This document shows, one piece after another, positions 9,011-18,431 of a DNA stretch of 23,924 nt (position 1 is the first letter of the stretch; the number at the start of each line of letters is the position of its first letter). The stretch covers positions 1 through 23,924 of the forward strand of contig MU119722.1 in NCBI GenBank assembly GCA_014904845.1, given 5' to 3'. The notes beneath the pieces were generated by a model that was not told the origin of the DNA, made no database searches, and saw only the letters and a list, made by a program, of their open reading frames with translations. The translations under genes were made by a program, and so were the position numbers. The stretch comes from Acephala macrosclerotiorum. Its lineage: Eukaryota > Ascomycota > Leotiomycetes > Helotiales > Mollisiaceae.

Positions 9011-10473
9011 GGGCCACTAGGGGGTGCAGCATTTCGTGACACACTAAAATTAAACGAAAAACTTTATAAATACACTATATACTCTTTAAATTACTATAAA
9101 TCACTTTTAAGAGACTTTCTATTAAACTTTGCGATTTATTTACATTTTTTTAATATTTCAATTATTTTGATTCGTATTTTTTTTATTGTAATTTTATTTT
9201 ATTCGTTTTATAGAATTTTTTTAAATTGATTTAACGTATTTTACTATTTTTTGTGTATTCGCTTTTTTAAAATATATTAATATTTTTTAATCGAATTTAA
9301 ATCTAAAGATTATAAAAAATAAATATAAAAACGTATTTTAATTTCGTTTCAAATAATTTAAACGAATAATATAGTTTTTTTAGTAAAAAATTTATATTCG
9401 TAGTTTTAATTATTGTTTTTTTACAAAATTCAAAGTAAATCGTAGTACTTAAAAACGAAATTGATAATTACTATATAAACAAACAATAAACGCTTTACGT
9501 AATATTTTTGAATTATAAAATTATTTTTAATTTTAATCTCTATAAAATACAATATATCAATATTTTATTATTTTAAACGATTATTAAACTTTTTTTTAAA
9601 TTCGAATTTTTTTTTTTTAGATTTTTTAAATTTTTTAAATTGTTTTATATAATTTTTTTTATTATAATAAAATTTTAATTTCTCGTATTTAATATATTAA
9701 TTGATTTATTTTGTAATATATAATTAATTATTTTATTTTTTTAATTTTTTTTAAATATTATTCGAATTTGTACGTATTTTTTTTTTTCAAAATTTTTTTA
9801 ATTTTTATCAATAATAAATTAATATATATTTTATTTATAAAAAATTGTAAATACTAATAATTTTTTATAAATTTTTTTTTATATTTATTATCAAAAAAAA
9901 AAAATTTTGATTTTATTTATAAATAAAAATTTTTTTTTAATATATATCATTTTATAGTATTAAACGTTTTTTATATATTTTTTAAATTGTATTTATAAAA
10001 CTTTTTTTTTAATAAAAATATTATATTTTTCGATTTAATATTCAAATAATTAATCGTATAATAAATTTCATTTATTAATTAAAAATCGATATATCGTTTT
10101 TATAATTCGAAATTTTTATTCAAATATTTCTAATTTTTTACGATTTTAACGATACGCGTTTAATTTAATATTACGTTGTTTTTATAATTATTTATAATTT
10201 ATTTCGCAAAATATTTCAATTTATTTACAAATACAAATAAACGATTTTGTATAATTATCGCGATCGAAATCTTTAAAAAAATTTGATTTTTTTAAAGTAA
10301 TATATTTTTTAATTTTAATTTTACAATTAAAAATACTCGAACGAAATCGTAAACGTAATTATAATACTATAATTAATGATTTAAAAAGTTGTTTACGTAT
10401 ATTAATAAGATTATTAATAATGCGCACGGGTTATTTTTAATGTGTCACGAAATACTGCAGCCCCTGGTGGACC
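9011..10473 (-). mobile_element. Tc1/mariner-type element, copy 2 (heavily RIP-mutated)
   Basis: The same element as at 3385-4847, same orientation and, by alignment of the ends, the same 1463-base length. The left end carries CACTAGGGGGTGCAGCATTT and the right end, in reverse, CCACCAGGGGCTGCAGTATT, each followed by CGTGACACA. The interior lines up with copy 1 base for base over long stretches, with most differences being C-to-T or G-to-A. No TA target duplication is visible at the inferred ends, perhaps because the flanks changed, so the ends are uncertain by a few bases. Confidence 0.86.
9060..10400 (-). pseudogene. Tc1/mariner transposase, copy 2, erased by RIP
   Basis: The sequence aligns with the transposase region of copy 1 but is saturated with T and A on both strands and full of stops. 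The catalytic-core segment corresponding to 3650-3691 in copy 1 falls near 9280-9320 and no longer encodes SPDLNPIE: its GGG, CC and GTGG stretches are now A or T runs. It can be recognised only by comparison with copy 1. Confidence 0.75.
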
Positions 10474-10912
10474 CAAAGTTCATTAAAGAAAACTTCGGCT
10501 CCGGTGATTCCGGAGATAAGCATGTCCGACCCGATCCGACGTAAAGCTCGTCTTTTTTATTTTGGCCATTTGCGATCGACATTCCACCTCCACTAGAATC
10601 GACTCTATACCCACACTCGACAGGATAGCACTTATGGGAAAGGCATCTGCGAGAGAAGTAAGTTCACTAATTGACACGTTGCTCGCGCCGACGGTAGCCA
10701 AGGCACAGTCACCTACAATTGGAACAATCTCACCCTATAACACATATCCTTCCACGACTGCATTCGAAACTCTTCTCCAGCCGAGCAGGCATAGGATAGC
10801 TAGGCGTTGACAGAGGGCAGATAGCAAGTGGGAGAGAACAGAGGACAGCGATCAAGTCTAGGGGAGAACTCGACACCGCTCAGGCAGACAACGAGACCCT
10901 CACCACGCCGCC
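10474..10912. other. Intergenic DNA, no gene recognised
   Basis: Normal base composition resumes directly at the end of transposon copy 2. Short ORFs on both strands overlap one another and show no family motif. Confidence 0.45.
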
Positions 10913-11053
10913 ATGTCCCCATGCCTCCAATGCAGGCAGGTATTCAATTCCAACAACAAACTCCACGAACATATCAAATTTAATTGCCGGGCTATTATTC
11001 ACAAGGCCTATTACCGTCAAGAATCCACACAGCCCTTGAGGAATTACGTTTGA
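10913..11053 (+). pseudogene. C2HC zinc-finger fragment
   Basis: ATG at 10913 after CCGCC opens a 46-codon frame with CLQCRQVFNSNNKLHEHIKF followed by NC. The spacing is C4-x2-C7-x3-F-x5-L-x2-H20-x4-C25, that is, a C2H2-like finger in which the last ligand is Cys. I recall fingers of this NNKLHxH type in fungal hypothetical and retroelement-associated proteins. It ends at TGA 11051-11053, but protein-like sequence continues in shifting frames toward the RNase H ORF, so it is probably the remains of a longer gene. Alternatively it is a first exon whose splice partner I could not find. Confidence 0.35.
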
Positions 11054-11195
11054 CGGGCGCTCAATCCTGCGAATAGCGAGCCCAGCCAGCCTATCCAAGA
11101 TCATCGAAGAATTGAAGAGAGCGATCGAACGTAATGCTGTTGCGCCCATCAGTAATCACACCAGCAGCTGGAATTAGGTTACTTTACGACAACAT

Positions 11196-12016
11196 ATGAA
11201 ACCTGGGACTCTGCCATATGTCGGATCTCCGAAACGGAAAGAGGTGGCATGGCACAAAACCCAGCCCACCGCCTGTGGCTCTAAGCAAGTACCGGCAATA
11301 TTCAAAGCACCAGATTCGACCCCTCCGAGTCTTTTCGAGCACAAAGCACAACACTTCTTCATCGCCCATCATGCCAATCATGAAATGATGATCTATACCG
11401 ACGGAACGCTTAGCAACAATGGTCAGATTGGGGCTCGAGCCGGCTGTGCATTTGTCTTCCAATCTGCAGCTGGTATGCCCATCCCTTGGAACCCTCCTGG
11501 CGGTGCGTATTGTACGCATGGTACATATTTCTTCCATCTGGAAGATGTAGGCCCTACCGGCAAGCCAGAGATCCCCGCGAGCAATCGGGCAGAGCTTCGC
11601 GCCGTAGTGGCTGCTCTTGGATATCCTCGTACACCTGGACCCACAGGGGCGACTACTGCTCTGGTCTGGACTACTGGGGACCCAAGGAGGATGCCAATCT
11701 AGTCATAACAACTGATTCCTCCTATGTCGTTGACGGTGCCACACAGTGGTCCAGGATTTGGGAAACAAACGGATGGAAGACCAGCGGAGGGGAGGAAGCC
11801 AAGAATCAAGATTTGTGGAAATTGCTCCTCGAGAGATTGCGGACACTGCAATCTACTTGGTGCACAAACATTTCATTCTGGCATGTTCCAAGAAGCCAGA
11901 ACGTATTGGCAGATAGTGGAGCAAAGCATGCCGCAGCTTTTCTAGCGCGCCGGAAGTTCGGCGTTCCTTCTGGCACTTCGGTCCTAGTTGATAGCGATTA
12001 TTTTGGTGCGAAATAA
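11196..12016 (+). pseudogene. RNase H-domain protein with a frame break
   Basis: RNase HI cleaves RNA in RNA-DNA hybrids using a D-E-D-D metal site. All four acidic residues are present but split between two frames. Frame 1 (ATG 11196) has IYTDGTLSNNG with Asp69 (11400-11402) and SNRAELRAVVAAL with Glu133. It ends at TAG 11701-11703. The adjoining frame, open to TAA 12014-12016, has LVITTDSSYVV (Asp codon 11714-11716), GWKTSGGEEAKNQDLW, WHVPRSQ and ADSGAKHAA (Asp codon 11912-11914). The change of frame must fall between about 11615 and 11690. I found no GT..AG pair there that restores the frame by eye. It is therefore either a frameshifted pseudogene, a sequence error, or a gene with an atypical intron. 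The layout (GPTGxPxxxSNRAELRAV) resembles fungal stand-alone RNase H-domain proteins, not a retrotransposon polyprotein. Confidence 0.65.
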
Positions 12017-12783
12017 GGCCAACGTAATTGTGTTCTTATCGGCCCTGGGCATATCAGACCATCTCAAGTCAATTACCCCGCTGCCCCGCACTTAGTCCTC
12101 TACAATGTTTGTGAATTCACACCTAGACTTCTACTCTATGTCATTGCAGAATCTGAATCATACATGCTTCCTTGAGGGTTTTCTCTTGTGTCGAGGCTTA
12201 GACCAAGGTTGAGTATTCTGTCGGTGGCTCTTTTAGCCACGTTGTAATAAGTACCCTACCACTAGTACTTACGTCATTTAATATTTATGAAAGAAATATG
12301 AACTTGAGCACTTTGGACGCAGAGTGGCGAGGAAACTAGGAACGGAATAAAATGCAAAAAATGCTCTCTTCGGACTGTGTCTACTCTTTAAATACCTTCC
12401 ATTTCGCAATCTTGTTAGTGTAGACGATTTGGGGCTCAACAAGTGAAGATATCCTAAGGCGATAAGTAAGAGAGATAGTGCAAGCATCGCTTGAGAAGCA
12501 CAGGTGAAAGTTGTCAACCCAGAAACAAGGAATAAAGCAGAGATTCCTTTCACGCAAGAGATAACAGCTACTCATGCAAAGACCATAGAGCTCCAAAGAC
12601 ACCTACGGTAATCCTGACTGCCTCACTATGGAAGATTCTACCTAAGCACGTTCATAAATCAACGTACTGTATTTTCTTGAACAGCAGTAGCCGTGCAATG
12701 TGATGATCATCGGTTTGAAGAACAAATCGGTGCAATCTGGTGTCAAACAAAGAGATTGAAATCAACATTCTCGCCCACTTCCA
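12017..12783. other. Intergenic DNA between the RNase H ORF and a minus-strand ORF
   Basis: No ORF here has an ATG start with a recognisable motif. A hydrophobic minus-strand frame (12278-12553) lacks an ATG. I see nothing else that can be supported. Confidence 0.45.
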
Positions 12784-13029
12784 CTAGTCGTCGACACACT
12801 CCTCGTCTTTGCGACGAATGCAGCACTTATCACACTTTCTATGCCCCTCATCCGAAGGTACTAACATGTCTGGACATCTCATCTGTCCATAACACTCTTC
12901 GCCCTTGAACATTTCTTTCTCGTCAGAGTCATCTGTGAGACCAGCTTTTAACTTCCCCTGATTTTTACGACCGCAGACACAACACATCCAGCCCTCGACA
13001 TGGTTTCCGTTTTTTGATGATACGTTCAT
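12784..13029 (-). CDS. Small Cys-rich, zinc-ribbon-like hypothetical protein
   Basis: An 81-residue ORF from ATG at 13029 (minus) to TAG at 12784. It has GWMCCVCGRKN near the N-terminus (C16, C17, C19), C46 and C52 in the middle, HRKCDKCCIRR (C66, C69, C70) and C78. The two C-x2-C pairs (C16/C19, C66/C69) about 46 residues apart could bind one zinc in ribbon fashion. The middle is acidic (DDSDEKE) and the ends are charged. There is no signal peptide or membrane segment, so it is probably intracellular. From memory similar short proteins with a WxCCxCG start occur in leotiomycetes, but no function is known to me. The reading frame opens upstream with no earlier ATG. Confidence 0.52.
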   Translation of the reverse strand: MNVSSKNGNHVEGWMCCVCGRKNQGKLKAGLTDDSDEKEMFKGEECYGQMRCPDMLVPSDEGHRKCDKCCIRRKDEECVDD

Positions 13030-13467
13030 GTTAAGAGTATGGACTGGTGGGTATGAATTGGTCAACAGGCGGAGTTCGAGGAGAGAGCAAAAGATAGCCT
13101 TAAGTTTTTTTTAGTAATGGGCAAAGGGTCTAGATTTGAAGAGTACAATTGTAGGTAGTGATAATTTGAGGTTGTCTGAATCAAAGGCTCGAGGGTTTGG
13201 TATGTCTTGAGGCTGTGTGTCCAGAGATTCTTGTGCTCACAGTGCTTGTGCTTCGGGTATTAATAGAGAAAGAAGAAACGTTCGACAGCCAAGAAATTTA
13301 TACTCGCCAAATTGCAAGGACGTGTGAATAACATCCAAGGACAGTCATCAGGAATAATTCCAAGGAATCCCAACCCTCTGTCGCTCTTCTGAGCGTTGCA
13401 AATGACTAAGTTCCAAGGCTATTGAGTAATTAGGACGATCTTGAATCACAAGATGATCATAGCTTCC
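13030..13467. other. Probable upstream region of the Cys-rich ORF
   Basis: No gene was recognised. Relative to the minus-strand ORF this is the promoter side and contains AT-rich stretches such as TATTAATAGAG near 13258-13269, but no specific element can be assigned. Confidence 0.35.
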
Positions 13468-13993
13468 TCACCAGCATATGATTGATCGAGGGCAATTTTC
13501 AACACAGAGAACGGTTCGCGAAGTTGAAACTGATACCAAGCGCTGCACAAGGGGGAAAAACATAACAAAACATAGGCAATATGAGCTGAGATTTCGAAGT
13601 AGCTGAGTATCTGTGAGTAAAGGGAGAGGTATTTCATACCATGGCAAGACCATACGCTGTGGAAGGTACTACTTCTGCTGCCTCCTTTCTGTCCACAATT
13701 TGATCCACTTCTGTGGCGCCTGAAGTAGTCTGGATTACAGAAGCTTCTGGTCTCTTTGCGTTCCACCTCAACTTCGCTCCTGGATGATCATCTGGTAGGA
13801 TGAGCTGCCCGGGTTTTAGTTGTATATTCTCCCTGAACGTACCTCCTGAAACAACATAATCGTCTCAGTGTATACCTCGCTTCTGTAACTCTGGGATAAG
13901 AAGCTTAACATCTTTCCAACTTCTTAGATTCGACAAATCTACGGGTTTCATCAGAAGACTCCCAACAAAATAACAAGAACACTCACAAGACAT
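13468..13993 (-). pseudogene. Coding-like tract with an in-frame TGA
   Basis: On the minus strand, ATG at 13993-13991 (just before a GTGAGT donor-like sequence) leads into DLSNLRSWKDVKLLIPELQK. A TGA at 13867-13865 interrupts it, and the frame then continues as DDYVVSGGTFRENIQLKPGQ through PDDHPGAKLRWNAKRP to TAYGLAM. A plausible intron follows (donor GTATGA at 13639, acceptor TTGTGCAG ending at 13543) and the frame ends at TGA 13468. The amino-acid composition is protein-like, but I recognise no domain. TGA could derive from TGG or CGA by one transition. The tract could be a recently broken gene or a gene whose splicing I misread; the sequence between GTATAC and TTTCAG around the stop is only 30 bases, too short for a normal intron. 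Confidence 0.35.
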
Positions 13994-15284
13994 GTTGAAA
14001 CGATCGCAATCGCCTTCAACAACCAGTTCTCAAACACGTCAACAACTTGTTCCGGTGTTGTCCTTTGAGTCCCTTCAACACTTGTCAGAGGCAATTATCA
14101 ATATCAACAGGACCTTGATGGAAAGATATACTTCCAATGCCCGATTACTACATGACTGCCAGTGCAAGCAGTCTCGAAGAAGTTTAAGTGCATTTGCTTT
14201 CGTGGAGCTGCGATGACAATGGGACTTGCTTATCACGTTGAACCGAACAATCATCGCAAAGAGTTCAAAGTGTCTGCATACAAAAGTATCGAAACTTAAA
14301 CGCAATATACAGATGATATGGGTTCGTTGCAAATTAATTCGGGGTTCCAGAATAGGGTACGTCGGTTCTGACTGCCGATGGAGGGCGACAATGCTGTGCC
14401 GATGCGGAACCAAGAGCCGATCTGAATACAAGCTCTCTCATTTCCCACATCCAAAACACTCTTTTAAATAGGAAGACAGTACTTTGGAGAGCAATCAAAA
14501 GCCCATATCAAGCAACGCGAGTCGTCAAAAACAAACAATATTCCACAATGCTAGACTCTAGGCCGGTACTTTTAAGGATCTCTCGAGTCCTGGCTGCGCT
14601 GACACGATGATGTTCGGCAATATGTCTTTGAAACCCAGCCTTGCGCAGCAACCCAGAACTTCTAGATAGAAAGCTTTCAGACAGGAACTTTTATATGAGA
14701 CAAAATTGCCAGCTTGATGATGAGTCTTCGACGCGCCCCTTCGTACTTCAAGCGGAGTCCAGGCTCTTCGCTCGGCGAGGGCTAATAACTGGTTCAGCAA
14801 TAGCAGAAGTCTACCACTCCTTTTCAACAATTCAATTCCTGAAAGGTCTGAGTACATATTGAAGAGAGTGTTGTTGCTTCTTCTCAATCTTCAGCTGGTC
14901 TATGGAACAATGTTTCTCCGACCGCCAGCGATTTCACTAGATCTTGCGAACGCATCCAAATCGCGTCTTAATCAACAACCACATCTGCGAAGCAGACAGA
15001 ATCCGAATTTCGATATCAAGTATTCCAAGCAAATTACGGCTGCAGCTACCGTAACCAAACGACATCATCCATGGAGAAGCGCAGATGTTGAGAACAACCG
15101 GTGGCCTCCGAGGAAGCAGCGACGAGATCGACAACCCAACAATATTCAGACAAGCCTCAAATTCTCCTGAGATTATGCATGCGGAAGCATACTTATCCGC
15201 AACGTCGATTTGAAGACCGCCTAGGAGATAACACATGGAAGCAGCAGTACCAGGACGCTGGGCGGTCTGCGGACCTTTTGGAAT
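13994..15284. other. Gene-poor DNA with scattered coding-like pieces
   Basis: Several open stretches occur on both strands, none with a recognisable family motif and most lacking an ATG. One minus-strand stretch ending near 13980 reads TTPEQVVDVFENWLLKAIAI and could belong to the broken tract next to it in another frame. Overlapping frames around 14900-15250 look protein-like on both strands, so a coding strand cannot be chosen. Confidence 0.35.
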
Positions 15285-15515
15285 ACCGGTGGGAGGATTG
15301 CCTCGATCTTTGGACTGGAGATGTGGTGGAAGCACGAAGCAATCCTCCACAAAGCTGTTTCCACAGATTTCGAGGCTGCTGAACGTGTTTGGAAGGGGGT
15401 TTTGAGATCTCGCACGCCTCTAACAATAGATGAATGGTTTGTATTAGAGAATGCCGCCGTGGGTACACAATACATATTGACCGAGGCAGAAGAGGCGCTA
15501 TACAGTTTGCGATAG
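15285..15515 (+). pseudogene. Orphan C-terminal ORF fragment
   Basis: An open plus frame runs upstream of 15285 without ATG and includes ATG 15321. It reads MWWKHEAILHKAVSTDFEAA, then LTIDEWFVLENAAVGTQYIL and TEAEEALYSLR, and stops at 15513-15515. The composition suggests a helical protein end, but no domain is recognised. It may be the last exon or a relic of a gene whose upstream part is broken by stops at about 15220. Confidence 0.25.
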
Positions 15516-17284
15516 ATTACACGTCTGCACGTTCTGAACTTGAAGTAAAAGTTTCGAAGAATAATCTCTTGGCAGGAAGAAATCAAAGGCACGCAACGAA
15601 ATGGTCTCAATCACAATTCTTGAAAATGTCGCTCCTACTAGAGCCACAACATGACAAGAGCATTCTGGCACTTCGGGACAAGCACATTTCTCTTTTCCTG
15701 CCTATGAACTATTTAATTCCACGACCCGTTTCAGTAGCATTGTTTTCATACAAATCGTACGGTACTTCGTACCTCCAATCCTTCTTGGTGCTATCCCATT
15801 GTCGAACAAGCTTCCTTCTGTGACCATAGCCTTTGATTTCGGATCAGAAGTTTCTCAGATCCTCGACAGGACTATGATAGCTTAAGTATGTTACGGAATT
15901 CAGCAGTTTTAAGGGTCATGTTCGGGTGTCAAAGTTGATGCTATTAAAACCTGGAATCTCGTATCCACCTCGCCTCTATCTTATTCGAAGTCGTGTGAAA
16001 CTCTGACCTAGTTTAGTGAGAATTTCAAATTTCATCCTAAGCTAACTCGGGTTTTCTTATACCATTGTCTATCCATTCTTCCATACTTGATTCCCGTCTT
16101 CTGATCCAGCGTAGCTTCTTCAGATCGACTTCCCAGGAAATGTATCTCTACTATGGCTGAAGATTAGGAAAGGTATGTGGGTACTTTCATGTGCCGCAGA
16201 GTATAGATGCAACGTTGTGCAGCAATGTTCCTGTTGCCACAGATGCATTGTGGTCACGTGTATACCACGTGAGATACCTGTCTTCTCGTTTTTGCTAGAG
16301 CTCGCTTATACGTACTCCACAACCAATTTTGGGTCTTCTAAACGCATTTTCAAAGTACTTTACCTACTCATGATGGTGTCCATTGCATATCGAGAGCCAA
16401 AACATTGCGATGTGAGGAAGTACGAAATATTATCCAAACCAGACAGTGAGAAGAATCTCAAGCATCGAATTGTTCTTTAAAGAGGCATAACACACTCTTT
16501 TCCAACCTTTCTCTTCTAAGTTTCCGATCCAGCCTCCTGCAGAACTTGAAATCATATCTTTCTTGTTCATGGCATGGCGCTTGGCGTCAAGACATCGCGC
16601 CCTGCAGAAACACTTGGCAATCTTGGCCACTTCGGAACGCCGGACGGCAAAACCTCTTCCTTCATCCCATATAAGCCTCTTCAAGCCTGAATAACGTCTT
16701 GTGTGTGCATGTTGATTGTGCGAGCTACTGTCCGAAAGATAAGGTGACGCTCTGCACTTTCCTCTCCGTCTCATAGTCAGGTCCTACTATACGAAGCCAA
16801 GAATAGCCCAAGTGCAGTAAGATTTTACCTAACAGCAGCATCCATAAGTAGGTCAAGCCTTTGGCTTCTACACCATCGATCCCTCAAGGCATATGAAAAT
16901 AAGCCAAGAGCCGCAACCCGCCAAGTCTATTTTACGGTTCCTACCTTGGCACAATCCGCCTAATCCCTGTCCCACGTTCCTGAAAAGTTGATAGAGCCTC
17001 CTCTAGCATGCGAGATACAAACTAACGAGATAAATTCCTCTGCATCTTCACTCTGTTCTCGTTGACCGGCTTCCCGAAAAGAGAAGCTTTGGCCTTGGTA
17101 TCCCAAGGCTCGTCCACTTTGACATTTGACTTTGCCAAGATCTTTCAGAGTGTGGAAGTGGGGTTGAGCATTGGCGCTGATCATACTTAAGCTTAAGAAG
17201 TCCCGACGTCAGTCGTCACTCCAGATGTATGTTGTGGACCACGAGCCACGCTGCTCGCTTTTGGCTCGATCTTGACCACAATTT
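15516..17284. other. Long intergenic stretch before the secreted-protein gene
   Basis: No convincing gene. Two minus-strand ATG ORFs (16430-16774 and 16960-17184) have no motif, splice support or homology I recall. A palindromic pair of CACGTG hexamers lies at 16254-16272. The last few hundred bases presumably hold the promoter of the gene at 17285. Confidence 0.4.
16254..16272. promoter_or_regulatory. Palindromic double CACGTG site
   Basis: TCACGTG, spacer TATAC, CACGTGA: inverted 7-base arms that each contain an E-box/G-box hexamer. CACGTG is bound by fungal bHLH and some bZIP factors. No nearby start codon makes a regulated gene obvious, so function is unproven. Confidence 0.25.
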
Positions 17285-18431
17285 ATGTCCGGTATGGCGA
17301 GCAAAGCTCTACTGTTCGGACTTGCAGCTGTCTTAAGTGTCAGAGCCACGGATGTGGGCCACTACAATTCAACTTCTTGCATTGACCCCGGCGGCTTTTC
17401 GTCTTGCTATGGCGATGCCGATTCCTCCTATGCAGACTGCGTGAACAGCAACTGCAAAGACCAAAACATAGACTGCATCAATGCATGTGAATGCGTCCGA
17501 TCAACCAAATACATAGACTGCGCAGCAACCAGGTGCTGGAACCAGGTAAATACTCCCTCCTTGAACTCTTGACAAGTGACTCACATGATCTCAGGTATAC
17601 AGCTGCGAATACCAACTCACAGTCAGCGACTTCATCAATTTCTGCGTCAACCCAGATCTCAACAACATTCCATTCTGGCCACCACCAGACAACGCTCCAG
17701 GAGGCTGCTCCTGTCCAATTGGAAAAGTGCAAATGTCGATTCTGTCAGATGTTGATCATTTAGAAGTCTGCACCAACAACAAGACAAATCTAAATGAATT
17801 GTTAAGCGTGGATGATATCACGAATTATGGAGAGGCGTGCCTTTGTTGTTATCAGAGCGGGATACTATCTGCGTACGTCTGGTCCACTGATTTCTCAATT
17901 CCCCATTCCCAACACCTCTTCTCAGAGCATGAACTCACAAATCAAGACAGAATATACGACATCTGCCCCTCCACCATCCCCTCCCTCCTAGGTGCAGACA
18001 CCTATTTCGCCTCCCTCTTCACAGGCACAGACTGGGAATTCTGCGACCCGTACCTTAAAGCCTACAACTGCACTACCGAACTTGGTTTCTCCTCTCCAGC
18101 AGGTAACACAACTAATTTCTACTCCCCAGAAGAATTTCCCACAAATGGTAGTTTGAGTCTTTTTGATACCAGGGGAGAAGGAGAGATTAAGACACCGGTC
18201 AGTGGGGATGTGTTTACGTGGACGGCGAATGGGGTAGCAAGGACTGTAAGTGCGGCGATGGTTACGGCGAGTGGGGGTGCGAGTGGCGGAGCGGCGGTTG
18301 AGACAGGGACGGGGGCTGGGAACACGAGTACGCCGTCGGAAACTGGTGCTGCCTCAGTAATTGGGGTGGAGATTTGCAGGCTTTGTTGTGTATTGGCTGC
18401 CGGGACAGCGGTCTTGATGTTGGGCCTATGA
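17285..18431 (+). CDS. Secreted Cys-rich protein, probably GPI-anchored
   Basis: Two exons, 17285-17545 and 17595-18431, joined across a 49-base GTAAAT..TCAG intron in phase 0, give about 365 residues. The N-terminus (MSGMASKALLFGLAAVLSVRA) is a signal peptide. The ectodomain is Cys-rich (C32, C41, C52, C57, C64, C68, C70, C79 and C84 in exon 1, then VYSCEY, NFCVN, GGCSCP and CLCCYQ), with N-glycosylation sites such as N28-S-T. The tail is Gly/Ser/Thr-rich (SGGASGG, TGTGAG) and ends in a hydrophobic stretch (CVLAAGTAVLMLGL) with no cytoplasmic residues, as in GPI-anchored wall or membrane proteins. It is not a CFEM domain by spacing. An in-frame 51-base intron at 17877-17927 (weak GTCTGG donor) is possible; a better-looking GTACGT donor at 17873 would break the frame. 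A second ATG (codon 4) is an equally good start. It converges on the kinase gene. Confidence 0.85.

Noticed and set aside
8891..9229. ORF running from normal DNA into the left end of transposon copy 2
   Set aside because: It starts in intergenic sequence and most of it is T-rich RIP sequence read on the non-coding strand of the transposase.
12278..12553. Hydrophobic minus-strand ORF resembling a membrane peptide
   Set aside because: No ATG start and no neighbouring exon found; hydrophobicity follows from T-rich codons.
16430..16774. 114-codon minus-strand ATG ORF
   Set aside because: No domain, no signal peptide, no splice support and no recalled homologue; a chance ORF is as likely.
16960..17184. 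74-codon minus-strand ATG ORF divergent from the GPI-protein gene
   Set aside because: It has no motif and lies where the promoter of the neighbouring gene is expected.
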